From: Hydrococcus sp. Prado102
GTDB taxonomy: Bacteria; Cyanobacteriota; Cyanobacteriia; Cyanobacteriales; Microcystaceae
DNA: 47,828 bases
Assembly: GCA_025454425.1 (NCBI GenBank)
Contig: JALOOL010000006.1
Location: 1-47,828, forward strand
Reading direction: 5' to 3'
Within the stretch, counting starts at the first letter, position 1. Each line of letters opens with the position of its first letter. Of this stretch, positions 37,578 through 46,645 are shown piece by piece. A program made the translations under genes and the position numbers. A model generated the notes under the pieces. It saw nothing but the letters and a program-made list of their open reading frames with translations, had not been told where the DNA came from and did not search any database.

Positions 37578-40500
37578 ATGCAAGATCTCAGCACGATTCA
37601 AGGCTATCGACTTTCTCCACAACAAAAACATCTTTGGTTGTTGCAACAAGGCGATTTGAGACAGCCTTACCGTGCCCATTGTACCGTTCTCGTTGAGGGA
37701 AATCTCGATCGCGAAATTCTAACTACAGCAGTTCAAAAAGTCGTTCGACGACACGAAATTCTTCGTACTACTTTTCATTGTTTGCCTGGGATGACTATCC
37801 CTCTTCAAATAATCGGCGATCGCATTCCTTTAGCGATCGCTTATTTGGATCTAAGTAGTTTTGACGAACAGGAACGAGAAACTAAAATTAAAACACTCGT
37901 TAAAGAAGTCGAAAGAAGATCTTTCGACTTCGAGCAAGGTTTAATATTACATCTATCTTTAGTTACACTGTCGCCATTTAAACACAAGTTATTTATCGAT
38001 CTTCCCGCTCTCTATGCAGATACGATAACGCTTCAAAATTTAGTCAGTGAAATAAGTCGTGCCTATAAAGCAGATTTCGATCGTCAGGAACTTACTGATG
38101 AGCCTATGCAATATATTCTTGTTTCCGAGTGGCAAAATGAATTGCTGGAGACGGAAGAGGCAGAAATTGGCAAAGATTATTGGAATCAGAAAGAAATTTC
38201 TAATTTTTTAGGATTAAACTTACCTTGGGAAAATCAAACTGCTAAAACGTTAGAATTTAGACCGCGATCGCTCGCTAATACAATCGCTCCCAATCTTGTC
38301 ACTAAGCTCGAATCTTTGGTCAATGAATACAATACTACAGTGAGTAGTTTTTTACTGACTTGCTGGCAAATCTTACTCTGGCGACTAACCGGATCGGTAT
38401 CTGCGATCGCGGTGGCTTGCGATGGCAGAATGGATGAAGAGTTGGACTCAGCATTAGGGCTTTTTGTCAAGTATTTACCGATTGATTGTCAATTAGAAGA
38501 GAACTTGCGGTTTAGTCAAGTTTTGCAGCATATCGATGCAACAGTACGAGAAGCTTACGAATGGCAGGAATGTTTTGATTGGGAACGAGTTGCCCAAGCG
38601 AATAACACTGATGTGTTTTTCTTTCCTTTTTGTTTCGATTTTAGCGAATGTCATATTGAATCTGGAGCAGATGTCTCTTTCTCTATTTGCGCTCGCCATG
38701 CTTACTGCGATCGCTTTAAAGTAAAACTATCCTGTATTAGTCAAGATAATTCTTTAATTACAGAGTTTCACTACGATGCTGAATTATTGGCAGAGCGAGA
38801 GATAGAACGCTTGTCAGCGCAATTTAGTCAGTTTGTAGAAAATGTTATCGAAAAACCAACGTCTACTATAAGCGAGCTAGAAATACTCAGCAGTAGGGAA
38901 AGACAGCAACTATTAGTTGATTTCAATCAAACAAAAACCGATCGTCCCAAAGATCGATGTATTCATCAGTTATTTGAAGAACAAGTAAAACGCACCCCCG
39001 ACAATATTGCTATTATTTGTGGCGATCGCCAACTCACTTATGCACAATTAAACCAAAAAGCTAATCAACTCGCTCATTATCTCAAGCAACAAGGAGTTAG
39101 CGCCGAAGTTTTAGTAGGAATTTGTGTAGAGCGATCGCTCGATTTGGTAGTAGGACTTTTAGGTATCCTAAAAGCAGGTGGCGCATATGTGCCTTTAGAT
39201 CCCGCTTATCCCCAAAATCGTCTAGCCTTTATGCTGGAGGATGCTAAAGTTTCCTTGCTGCTAACTCAGGAAAAGTTAGTAACTAAAGTTCAAAGTTCAC
39301 GTAGAGACGTTCCGGCGGAACGTCTGTACAAAGTTCAAAATCGTATTATCTGTTTGGATCGAGATTGGAATGCGATCGCACAAGAACCCAAAAACAATCT
39401 AGTTAGTGAAACAACTAGCAACAACTTAGCCTATGTAATGTATACATCGGGTTCGACTGGAAAACCCAAGGGTGTCATGATAACCCATGTAGGACTGGTC
39501 AACTATTTAACTTGGTGTACTCAGGCGTATGCAGTCGAAAAAGGTGGCGGTTCTCCAGTACAGTCCTCGATCGCCTTTGATGCGACCATTACCAGTTTAT
39601 ATTCTCCCTTGTTGGTGGGACAAAAGGTTGTACTTTTGCCTGAGAAGGATGAGATCGAAGCACTCAGTCATATCTTGAGTTCTAACAATAACTTTAGCCT
39701 GGTCAAGCTTACACCCGCTCATCTGGAGCTACTAAGCCAATTGTTGCCAAATAAAGAGGCAGAGAGTCAAACAAGAGCGTTAATCGTCGGTGGCGAGGCA
39801 TTATTAGAAAAAACGCTTTCCTTCTGGCGTACTTACACCCCTCAGACCAGAATAATCAATGAATACGGGCCTACCGAAACAGTAGTCGGTTGCTGCGTTT
39901 ATGAGGTTTCGGAGCAAACATCCTTATCTAGGACGGTTCCTATTGGTCGCCCTATTGCCAATACCGAGCTTTATATATTAGATAAGCACTTACAACCCGT
40001 TCCTATGGGCGTTCCAGGGGAATTGTATATCGGCGGTGTCGGCGTTGCTAGAGGTTATTTCAATCGCCCAGAGTTGACTGGAGAAAGATTTTTACCCAAT
40101 CCTTACAGCAACGAACCAGGAACCCGTTTGTACAAAACAGGGGATAAGGCGCGATATCTAAGCGATGGTAACATTGAGTACCTCGGTCGCATCGATAATC
40201 AAGTGAAGATTCGTAGCTTCCGTATCGAATTGGGAGAAATCGAAGCTGTCCTGACTCAGCATCCTGGCGTGCGCGAAGCAGTGGTTATAGCGTGGGAAGA
40301 TAGTCCAGGCGATAAACGGTTGGTGAGTTACCTAGTATCCGATCCCCAATACGAGGCTAACAGTGCTTCCTACTCATCTCCTGAAACATATAGCGATCGC
40401 GTTTCCCAATGGCAGCAGGTTTTTAATAACACTTACAGTCAGTCCGCACCCGAAGAGGATTTAACCTTTAATACGCTTGGTTGGAACGAAAGCTATACAG

Positions 40501-43466
40501 GTCTTCCCATTGCGAAAGAAGAGATGCGGGAATGGGTAGATTCTACAGTAGAGCGCATTCTTATTAAGCAACCGAAACGCTTGCTAGAAATTGGTTGCGG
40601 TACGGGTTTGTTGTTGTTACAAATTGCGCCTCATTGCGCTCATTATTTCGGGACTGACATTTCCCGCTCGGCTTTAGATAATATTAAGCGACAGATCGCA
40701 AAGTTAGAAAGTCCTTGGTCGCAAGTGACGCTAGCTTTAAAATCGGCGGATAACTTGGAGGATATTACGCCAAAAGCTTTTGATGGAGCGATCCTAAACT
40801 CAGTTGTCCAGTATTTTCCAAGCATCGATTATCTGGTTAAGGTTTTGGAATGTGCAGTCAGCAAGTTGGACGCTGGAGGCTTTATTTTTGTCGGCGATGT
40901 TCGGAGTCTGACGCTGTTAGAAGCTTTTCATGCTGACGTTCAGTTGCATAAAGCGCCTGCTTCTTTATCAAAAGTAGACTTGCGGCAGCGCGTGCAAACG
41001 AATATAAACGAAGAAGAAGAACTGGCGATCGCTCCCGCTTTTTTCTACGCTCTCAAGCAGCATTTACCCCAAATTAGTCACGTCCAAGTTCAGCTTAAAC
41101 GAGGTCGCTATCACAACGAGCTAACTAGGTTCCGTTATGATGTCATTCTCTATGTAGGAACAGAAGTCGATTCTACAATCGAACCGCAGTATCTCGACTG
41201 GCAGGAAAATAAGCTTACTTTATCCACTATTCGTCAACGTTTGCGCGAAACTCAGCCAGAAATTCTCATCGTCAAAAATGTACCCAATACGCGCGTGCGA
41301 TCGCAACTGAGACTCGTAGAACTCCTTAAAGATAATGAAGAGTTGGCTACAGTAGACGAACTAAGAAAAGTCTTACAACAACCTCAGCAACAAGGCATTG
41401 ACCCTGAAGATTTTTGGTTGTTGGAGCGAGAGCTTTCCTATACTATTAACATCGACTGGTCGGATACTGATGTTGCTTGCTATGATGTTGTCTTTCAGCA
41501 GTCGGCGATCGCATTTCCTATTGTGCAAAAATCGTTTCAGCAAAAACCCTGGAACGAATATGCTAACAACCCCCAACAAGGAAAATTAAGCCGCCAGCTT
41601 ATTCCTCAATTGCGGAGTTTTTTGCAAGAGAATTTGCCCGATTATATGATTCCCTCAGCATTTATGAGGATGAAGGCTTTTCCACTAACTGCCAATGGGA
41701 AAGTAAACCGCCGCGCCTTGCCTACCCCCGATACATCGCGACATATCGAAGGAGATTTAGTAACACCGCGCGATCGCATCGAAGAAACGATCTCTCAAAT
41801 TTGGGTTCAAGTTCTTGGTGTCGAGCGTTTGGGCGTTTACGATAATTTCTTTGAGCTAGGCGGGCATTCACTTTTGGCTACTCAAGTAATTTCCCACATA
41901 CGAGATATCCTTAAAGTAGAATTGCCTCTGCGTCGTCTGTTTGAGTCGCCAACGATCGCGGGACTGGCAGCAGGTATTCGAGAAGCGAGCGAGACAGAAC
42001 CAGGCAGAAAAGCACCGCCGATCGTTCCCGTTTCGCGCGATCGCAAGCTCCCCCTATCCTTTGCACAACAACGGTTGTGGTTGCTAGATCGACTTCAATT
42101 AGGTGACATCTCCTACAACTCTTCGGCAACAGTCCGCCTCGTCGGTTCGCTTAATGTAGGAGCGATGGAGCGTAGTTTTAACGAAATCGTTCGCCGCCAT
42201 GAAGTATTGCGAACTAATTTTTATACCATTGACGGACAACCCTTTCAGGCGATCGCGCCTTCTCTAACGATGAGATTACCACTAATCGACCTGTGCGAGT
42301 TGCCGAAAGAAATGCGCACTCAGCAAGCACAAAAACTAACGACTCTATGGTGTCAACAACCTTTCGATCTCGATCGAGATCCGATGCTGAGATTGATGCT
42401 GCTGAAGCTAGACGATCTAGAACACATATTAGTATTTAGCATCCACCATATCGCCTCCGATGGTTGGTCGGTAGGACTGTTTATTAAAGAAGTTGCGGCG
42501 CTTTATCAAGCTTTTTCGCAAAATCAACCTTCTCCTTTACCAGACTTACCCATCCAGTATGCAGATTTTGCTATGTGGCAGCGACAGTGGTTACAGGGAG
42601 AAGTTTTAGAGACTCAGTTAGCTTACTGGAAGCAGCAATTAGGAACAAAACCCCTTGTTCTCGAATTACCTGAGTGCAAACCTCATTCCACTACCCCATC
42701 CTTCCGAGGCGCTAATTACAGCTTTATATTGCCCCAAGCTTTAACAGAAGCACTCAAAACCTTAAGTCAGCAAGAAAGTGCGACCCTCTTCATGACGCTG
42801 TTAGGCGCGTTTAAAACGCTACTCTATAGCTACCAAGGTCAAGAAGATATCGTCATTGGTTCGCCTATTGCCAACCGAAATCAAAGCGAAACAGAATCAT
42901 TAATTGGATTTTTTGTCAATACTTTGGTTTTACGAACTGATTTATCGGGCGATCCCAGTTTTCGGCAAGTTCTACAACGGTTGCAGGAAGTCGCATTAGG
43001 AGCTTACGCGCATCAAGATTTGCCCTTCGAGAAACTGGTGATGGAACTACAACCAGAGCGTCAATTCGGCATAAATCCTTTATTTAAGGTTTGGTTTGCG
43101 CTCCAAAACAATCCGATGCCACCTCTAGAGCTTCCGGGCTTAACCTTAAGTCTATCAGATGTAGATATTGGAGCGGTGCGGCACGATTTAAAACTCGGTT
43201 TAACCGAGACACCAGAAGGGATGGAATGTTTATTTCAATATAAAACCGATCTGTTTGAAGCAGACGCGATCGCGCGCATGGCAGATCGCTATAAAACCAT
43301 TCTCAGTCAAGTTGTCAAACAGCCTGACATTCAACTAAGTACGCTCAGAGCCATCTTAGCAGATGCCCAAAAGCAACAACAGCTTGCCAAAGAAGAAGAA
43401 TTCAAAGCATCGCGTCGTCAAAAACTAGGAAATATTCATCGCGATCGCAAAAAAATTAGCAATTAA
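37578..43466 (+). CDS. NRPS: degenerate C - A(Asn-like) - N-methyltransferase - PCP - C
   Basis: A 1962-residue synthetase. The N-terminal C-like domain (about 1-440) has LPALYADTIT near 140 where HHxxxDG should be, so it is probably not catalytic. The adenylation domain begins near 460 with YTSGSTGKPKGV near 620. Pocket residues read as D-A-T-K-I-G-E-V-G(-K), close to the asparagine code. An N-methyltransferase (about 930-1340, LLEIGCGTG near 1001) is inserted near the end of the A domain, as usual. The PCP has LGGHSL near 1431. A terminal condensation domain (about 1490-1920) has intact HHIASDGW near 1622 and no module after it. The ATG at 37578 has AAGGAG nine bases upstream, better than the TTG at 37569. 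A palindromic repeat is inserted in frame at 39301-39329. Confidence 0.92.
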   Translation: MQDLSTIQGYRLSPQQKHLWLLQQGDLRQPYRAHCTVLVEGNLDREILTTAVQKVVRRHEILRTTFHCLPGMTIPLQIIGDRIPLAIAYLDLSSFDEQERETKIKTLVKEVERRSFDFEQGLILHLSLVTLSPFKHKLFIDLPALYADTITLQNLVSEISRAYKADFDRQELTDEPMQYILVSEWQNELLETEEAEIGKDYWNQKEISNFLGLNLPWENQTAKTLEFRPRSLANTIAPNLVTKLESLVNEYNTTVSSFLLTCWQILLWRLTGSVSAIAVACDGRMDEELDSALGLFVKYLPIDCQLEENLRFSQVLQHIDATVREAYEWQECFDWERVAQANNTDVFFFPFCFDFSECHIESGADVSFSICARHAYCDRFKVKLSCISQDNSLITEFHYDAELLAEREIERLSAQFSQFVENVIEKPTSTISELEILSSRERQQLLVDFNQTKTDRPKDRCIHQLFEEQVKRTPDNIAIICGDRQLTYAQLNQKANQLAHYLKQQGVSAEVLVGICVERSLDLVVGLLGILKAGGAYVPLDPAYPQNRLAFMLEDAKVSLLLTQEKLVTKVQSSRRDVPAERLYKVQNRIICLDRDWNAIAQEPKNNLVSETTSNNLAYVMYTSGSTGKPKGVMITHVGLVNYLTWCTQAYAVEKGGGSPVQSSIAFDATITSLYSPLLVGQKVVLLPEKDEIEALSHILSSNNNFSLVKLTPAHLELLSQLLPNKEAESQTRALIVGGEALLEKTLSFWRTYTPQTRIINEYGPTETVVGCCVYEVSEQTSLSRTVPIGRPIANTELYILDKHLQPVPMGVPGELYIGGVGVARGYFNRPELTGERFLPNPYSNEPGTRLYKTGDKARYLSDGNIEYLGRIDNQVKIRSFRIELGEIEAVLTQHPGVREAVVIAWEDSPGDKRLVSYLVSDPQYEANSASYSSPETYSDRVSQWQQVFNNTYSQSAPEEDLTFNTLGWNESYTGLPIAKEEMREWVDSTVERILIKQPKRLLEIGCGTGLLLLQIAPHCAHYFGTDISRSALDNIKRQIAKLESPWSQVTLALKSADNLEDITPKAFDGAILNSVVQYFPSIDYLVKVLECAVSKLDAGGFIFVGDVRSLTLLEAFHADVQLHKAPASLSKVDLRQRVQTNINEEEELAIAPAFFYALKQHLPQISHVQVQLKRGRYHNELTRFRYDVILYVGTEVDSTIEPQYLDWQENKLTLSTIRQRLRETQPEILIVKNVPNTRVRSQLRLVELLKDNEELATVDELRKVLQQPQQQGIDPEDFWLLERELSYTINIDWSDTDVACYDVVFQQSAIAFPIVQKSFQQKPWNEYANNPQQGKLSRQLIPQLRSFLQENLPDYMIPSAFMRMKAFPLTANGKVNRRALPTPDTSRHIEGDLVTPRDRIEETISQIWVQVLGVERLGVYDNFFELGGHSLLATQVISHIRDILKVELPLRRLFESPTIAGLAAGIREASETEPGRKAPPIVPVSRDRKLPLSFAQQRLWLLDRLQLGDISYNSSATVRLVGSLNVGAMERSFNEIVRRHEVLRTNFYTIDGQPFQAIAPSLTMRLPLIDLCELPKEMRTQQAQKLTTLWCQQPFDLDRDPMLRLMLLKLDDLEHILVFSIHHIASDGWSVGLFIKEVAALYQAFSQNQPSPLPDLPIQYADFAMWQRQWLQGEVLETQLAYWKQQLGTKPLVLELPECKPHSTTPSFRGANYSFILPQALTEALKTLSQQESATLFMTLLGAFKTLLYSYQGQEDIVIGSPIANRNQSETESLIGFFVNTLVLRTDLSGDPSFRQVLQRLQEVALGAYAHQDLPFEKLVMELQPERQFGINPLFKVWFALQNNPMPPLELPGLTLSLSDVDIGAVRHDLKLGLTETPEGMECLFQYKTDLFEADAIARMADRYKTILSQVVKQPDIQLSTLRAILADAQKQQQLAKEEEFKASRRQKLGNIHRDRKKISN
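39301..39329. repeat. Palindromic repeat inserted in frame in the A domain
   Basis: GTAGAGACGTTCC and GGAACGTCTGTAC form a 29-base palindrome with one mismatch. The flanks repeat CAAAGTTCA (39291-39299 and 39329-39337), like a target-site duplication. It adds roughly the residues RRDVPAERLYKV to a loop before IICLDRDW of the adenylation domain without breaking the frame. Its arms match the repeat at 14195-14222. Confidence 0.8.
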
Positions 43467-43484
43467 TCTTGAAATGGAGAGAGT

Positions 43485-44264
43485 ATGATTTCTACTACAA
43501 ATCGTTATTCGGACTACGATCTTTTTGCTCGAATCTACAATAGACCGAGCAAACAAACGACTAAATGGGAAACAATTCTGCCCCTTTTAGAAAAATTACT
43601 TTTACAATACCTTCCCGAACAAGCACATATTTTCGATCTCTGTTGTGGTGGCGGACAATTAGCACAAAAACTCTTAGCAAAAGGGTATCAAGTCACTGGA
43701 CTTGATGGTTCTCAAGAGATGTTGAAATATGCACGGGAAAACGCACCTCAAGCTAAATTTATTCTCGATGACGCGCGCTCTTTCAAATTGTCTTTTCCCT
43801 TCGACGCAGCAACCTCGACCAGTTTTGCTCTCAACCATATTATGAGTCTTGAAGAACTTGAAATCGTTTTTTATAACGTATATTCAGTTCTACAAAACAA
43901 GGGTTTATTTGTGTTTGATTTACGTTTAGAAGAATGGGTTAAAGATTGGGATACTTCTACTATCGATGCCCCTATTGCTGAAGGCTATATCAAAGATGAT
44001 GAGGTGTTTTGTATGCGCGACATTTATAATCCAGAAGATAAAATTGGTCGCAAGTACATTACAACATTTCAGTTAATAAACAATCAATGGCAGCGTTTGG
44101 ATTTTACTTTACTATTTAGAATTTATTCTTTAGCTGAAATTCAATCGGTTTTAGCCAAGGTTGGCTTCACAGAAGTTAAATTTTACGATTTAGAAAGAGA
44201 TCTTGGCGTAGATGAACGTGCTGGACATACGGTTTTTGTTTGCCGCAAACAACTAATTAGATAA
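43485..44264 (+). CDS. Class I SAM-dependent methyltransferase
   Basis: A 259-residue methyltransferase. Motif I is FDLCCGGGQLA at about 50-60, followed by the acidic residue at the end of strand two (VTGLDGS) and a motif LDDARSF. The C-terminal half is typical of small-molecule methyltransferases. The start has a GGAGAG ribosome site and lies 18 bases after the NRPS stop, so it belongs to the operon. It could methylate an oxygen, nitrogen or carboxyl of the released or carrier-bound product, separate from the N-methyltransferase built into the NRPS. Confidence 0.85.
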   Translation: MISTTNRYSDYDLFARIYNRPSKQTTKWETILPLLEKLLLQYLPEQAHIFDLCCGGGQLAQKLLAKGYQVTGLDGSQEMLKYARENAPQAKFILDDARSFKLSFPFDAATSTSFALNHIMSLEELEIVFYNVYSVLQNKGLFVFDLRLEEWVKDWDTSTIDAPIAEGYIKDDEVFCMRDIYNPEDKIGRKYITTFQLINNQWQRLDFTLLFRIYSLAEIQSVLAKVGFTEVKFYDLERDLGVDERAGHTVFVCRKQLIR

Positions 44265-44350
44265 AGCTAAAAATTCACTTGCTCTTAAAAAAATCTAAGG
44301 CGATCGCAAACAATATTTGTATAAAGTTCACAAATAGAGAGATATTAATT

Positions 44351-45589
44351 ATGGGAATATTGAATGGTAATGTTCTGCTCAAGCAAAAAGCTTTTCAAAA
44401 AGAACTCAGTCATCGTTGGCGCTATCAGTTCGATCTGAAATATAGGCGTTTTTGGGATGATTGCGATCGCCTAGAAAATCTATTAGCAGAACCAGTACAA
44501 ATAGAGCAAGATATTGACCCCAAAAAACTCAAAGATTGGACACCTATCGAACTACATTTAAGTAAAAAAGATCGAGCAGTTGCATGGCTCGATTTAGGAA
44601 AAACTTGCTTTAGCGATAAAATGTCGGCTTACACTGTTTGCCGTTCCTGGCAAGATCGAGATAAACCTCAACCTATTTGGACAAAGGTAGATGTTTTAAC
44701 CAAGTTACAAAGTATTAGCCCCGGTCTAAAACCGAAAGGATTTATTTTTAACGTGTCGAAATGCGGCTCAACATTGTTAGCAAAAATGCTTTCTTCAATT
44801 CCTAAAAACTTGGTCATCTCTGAAGATACAGTCATCAATAAATGTCTAATGCCAAACGATTTGATGGCAGAAGCAGATGGCTTTCCCGATGCTTATAAAA
44901 TGGAGTTATTTAGAAGTATTATTAGCGCATTAGGACAGCCACGTTTGGGGGTAGAAGAAAACTATATCATCAGATTTAGTCCTAAAAACGTACTAGAACT
45001 TCCCTTTATCAAGCAGATTTATCCTGATGTGCCGTGGATTTTTCTTTATCGCGATCCGGTAGAGGTAGTTGTTTCCGATCTCGTCGATCGCGATAGTTAT
45101 AAAGACATATCAGAACTAGTCAGACAAGTTCTTAATTTGAGCGCTATCAATTTAACTAAAATTAGTCCCCAACATACTCACCTAGCCAAACAAATACTCG
45201 ATTTTAGTGCTAGTGAAATTGCTCGAATGAGCGATGAAGAATTTTTAGCGAGACGCAATGGAATATATTCACAAATGCCCGTTCATTTTTTTGATAAAAA
45301 TGCTTTGTTAATGAATTATAATCAATTGCTGTCTGCGTCGGGTTTGTATCAAGTTCTCGATCGCTTTCAAATTAAAGCATCCGATGCTGAAATAGCAACA
45401 ATGTTAGAGAGCTTACAAAATTATTCTAAAGATAATCTGCGACAGCATGCCTATCAAGATGATAGAGCCGATAAACAAAAAATGGCATCAAAAAAACTTC
45501 GCAATTTAGTCGAGCAATGGGCAATGGAGCCTTATATTAAGTTAGAGGAGATGAGGCAGCATGCTAGCTCAATAGCTCCAATATTTTAG
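44351..45589 (+). CDS. Sulfotransferase-like protein
   Basis: A 412-residue protein with P-loop sulfotransferase hallmarks: a 5'-phosphosulfate loop FNVSKCGSTLLAKML near 133-147 and a 3'-phosphate motif WIFLYRDPVEVVVS near 228-241. An N-terminal segment of about 110 residues (LHLSKKDRAVAWLDLGK) is extra relative to minimal sulfotransferases. I use the ATG at 44351; an upstream TTG (44279) would add a basic leader of low quality. It is last in the rightward run and its stop overlaps that of the convergent siderophore-binding gene. It may sulfate a hydroxyl of the product, or activate one for elimination as in curacin-type chain termination, but the latter needs a thioesterase that is absent. 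Confidence 0.75.
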   Translation: MGILNGNVLLKQKAFQKELSHRWRYQFDLKYRRFWDDCDRLENLLAEPVQIEQDIDPKKLKDWTPIELHLSKKDRAVAWLDLGKTCFSDKMSAYTVCRSWQDRDKPQPIWTKVDVLTKLQSISPGLKPKGFIFNVSKCGSTLLAKMLSSIPKNLVISEDTVINKCLMPNDLMAEADGFPDAYKMELFRSIISALGQPRLGVEENYIIRFSPKNVLELPFIKQIYPDVPWIFLYRDPVEVVVSDLVDRDSYKDISELVRQVLNLSAINLTKISPQHTHLAKQILDFSASEIARMSDEEFLARRNGIYSQMPVHFFDKNALLMNYNQLLSASGLYQVLDRFQIKASDAEIATMLESLQNYSKDNLRQHAYQDDRADKQKMASKKLRNLVEQWAMEPYIKLEEMRQHASSIAPIF

Positions 45590-46602
45590 CGATTCTCTAT
45601 AGCTTTTAATAGATATTTAGAAAGGTCATCTACTATCTTATCGATTACTGAAGGACCATAAGCTCGCCAGATATAACCGTTAACTACATAAAGTCGCTTA
45701 TTTTGAGCGGCTTTAAGCGAAGAAAGCAGAGGATTTTTGAGGAAAAAAGATACCGATTGAGGCTCGTCATCGCAAATAAATAGAATATCAGCATCGTACT
45801 CGTTAATTACCTCGACACTAAATGTAGGAATAATATTTAAGCGATCTTCTAAAAAAATGGGTTTAAGGCGCACGCCAAGATCGTTTAAAACCTGGAAAAA
45901 AGCTGCATAACGGTCTGGTGCTGAAAAAGTTCCCTCGCTATAATAAATAACGGAAATTTCTTTTCCTTCTAACCTACCGTTTATCTGTGCTTTTAAGGCT
46001 TCTATTCGTTTTTGGTATTGCTCGATAACTTCCTCGGCTTTTACTTCTCGACCCACTATTCGAGCGATCGCTCTAAGATGTTTTTTAAAAGAAAATTTAA
46101 TGTCTTCGTAATAGTCTAATAATACGGTGGGTGCGATCGCTGATAGTTGTGGGTAATATTGTTTAACATCAGTTGATCCCAAAATTAAATCCGGTTTGAC
46201 CATGAGTAGTTTTTCGAGAGAAGGTTGATAGGGCTGACCGATTACTTCAATTCCTTTCACCTCTTCAGGAGATAGTCCACCCCAATATCTCTTTCCTCGC
46301 AAATCATCGGCTGTTGCCCCCACTGGTTTGATACCAAGCGCTAATAACGGATCTAAAATATAGATTGGATCTAGTGCAACAATACGCTTCGGTTCGACAG
46401 GAACACAGGTTTTCCCTAATGGGTGTCGAACGAGTTGGCACTCAGAAGAAATTTGCGACGGTTCGGTTAAAGGCTCAGAACTTTGGATGAATAAATGACA
46501 ATATGCGATCGCAAGTAAAAAAAAAGCTATTAAAAGAAAAAGCTTGAGCGAGCGATGCACTAGGTTTCTCCGCACTAATTTTTGGGGATTCCGTAGCGTC
46601 AT
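45586..46602 (-). CDS. Iron-siderophore-type ABC substrate-binding protein (FecB/FhuD-like)
   Basis: A 338-residue periplasmic binding protein of the Fe(III)-siderophore/cobalamin class. A basic N terminus and one strong hydrophobic helix (LKLFLLIAFFLLAIAYCHLF) give an anchor or signal; the Cys lacks a good lipobox. The mature part opens PLGKTCVPVEPKRIVALDP, then VIGQPYQPSLEKLLMVKPDLILGS, SAIAPTVLLDYYEDIKFSFKKHLRAIARIVGRE and a C-terminal lobe. I prefer the ATG at 46602 to a TTG at 46629. It converges with the sulfotransferase gene, overlapping by four bases, and starts 44 bases from the right IS tip. No permease or ATPase of the importer is present. It suggests the cluster product binds iron. 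Confidence 0.85.
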   Translation of the reverse strand: MTLRNPQKLVRRNLVHRSLKLFLLIAFFLLAIAYCHLFIQSSEPLTEPSQISSECQLVRHPLGKTCVPVEPKRIVALDPIYILDPLLALGIKPVGATADDLRGKRYWGGLSPEEVKGIEVIGQPYQPSLEKLLMVKPDLILGSTDVKQYYPQLSAIAPTVLLDYYEDIKFSFKKHLRAIARIVGREVKAEEVIEQYQKRIEALKAQINGRLEGKEISVIYYSEGTFSAPDRYAAFFQVLNDLGVRLKPIFLEDRLNIIPTFSVEVINEYDADILFICDDEPQSVSFFLKNPLLSSLKAAQNKRLYVVNGYIWRAYGPSVIDKIVDDLSKYLLKAIENR

Positions 46603-46645
46603 GAAAGCCAAGGGAAACAAAATGTCCAACGTCTATTCATTTTAC

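Noticed and set aside
40380-41600. The methyltransferase region of the NRPS as a separate gene or a C-methyltransferase
   Set aside because: It lies in frame between the late A-domain motifs, the standard site of N-methyltransferase insertions, with the typical ETYSDRVSQWQQVF entry.
38900-41720. Splitting of the second NRPS adenylation domain by a frameshift at the palindromic repeat
   Set aside because: The frame continues through the repeat and all core motifs downstream are in the same frame.
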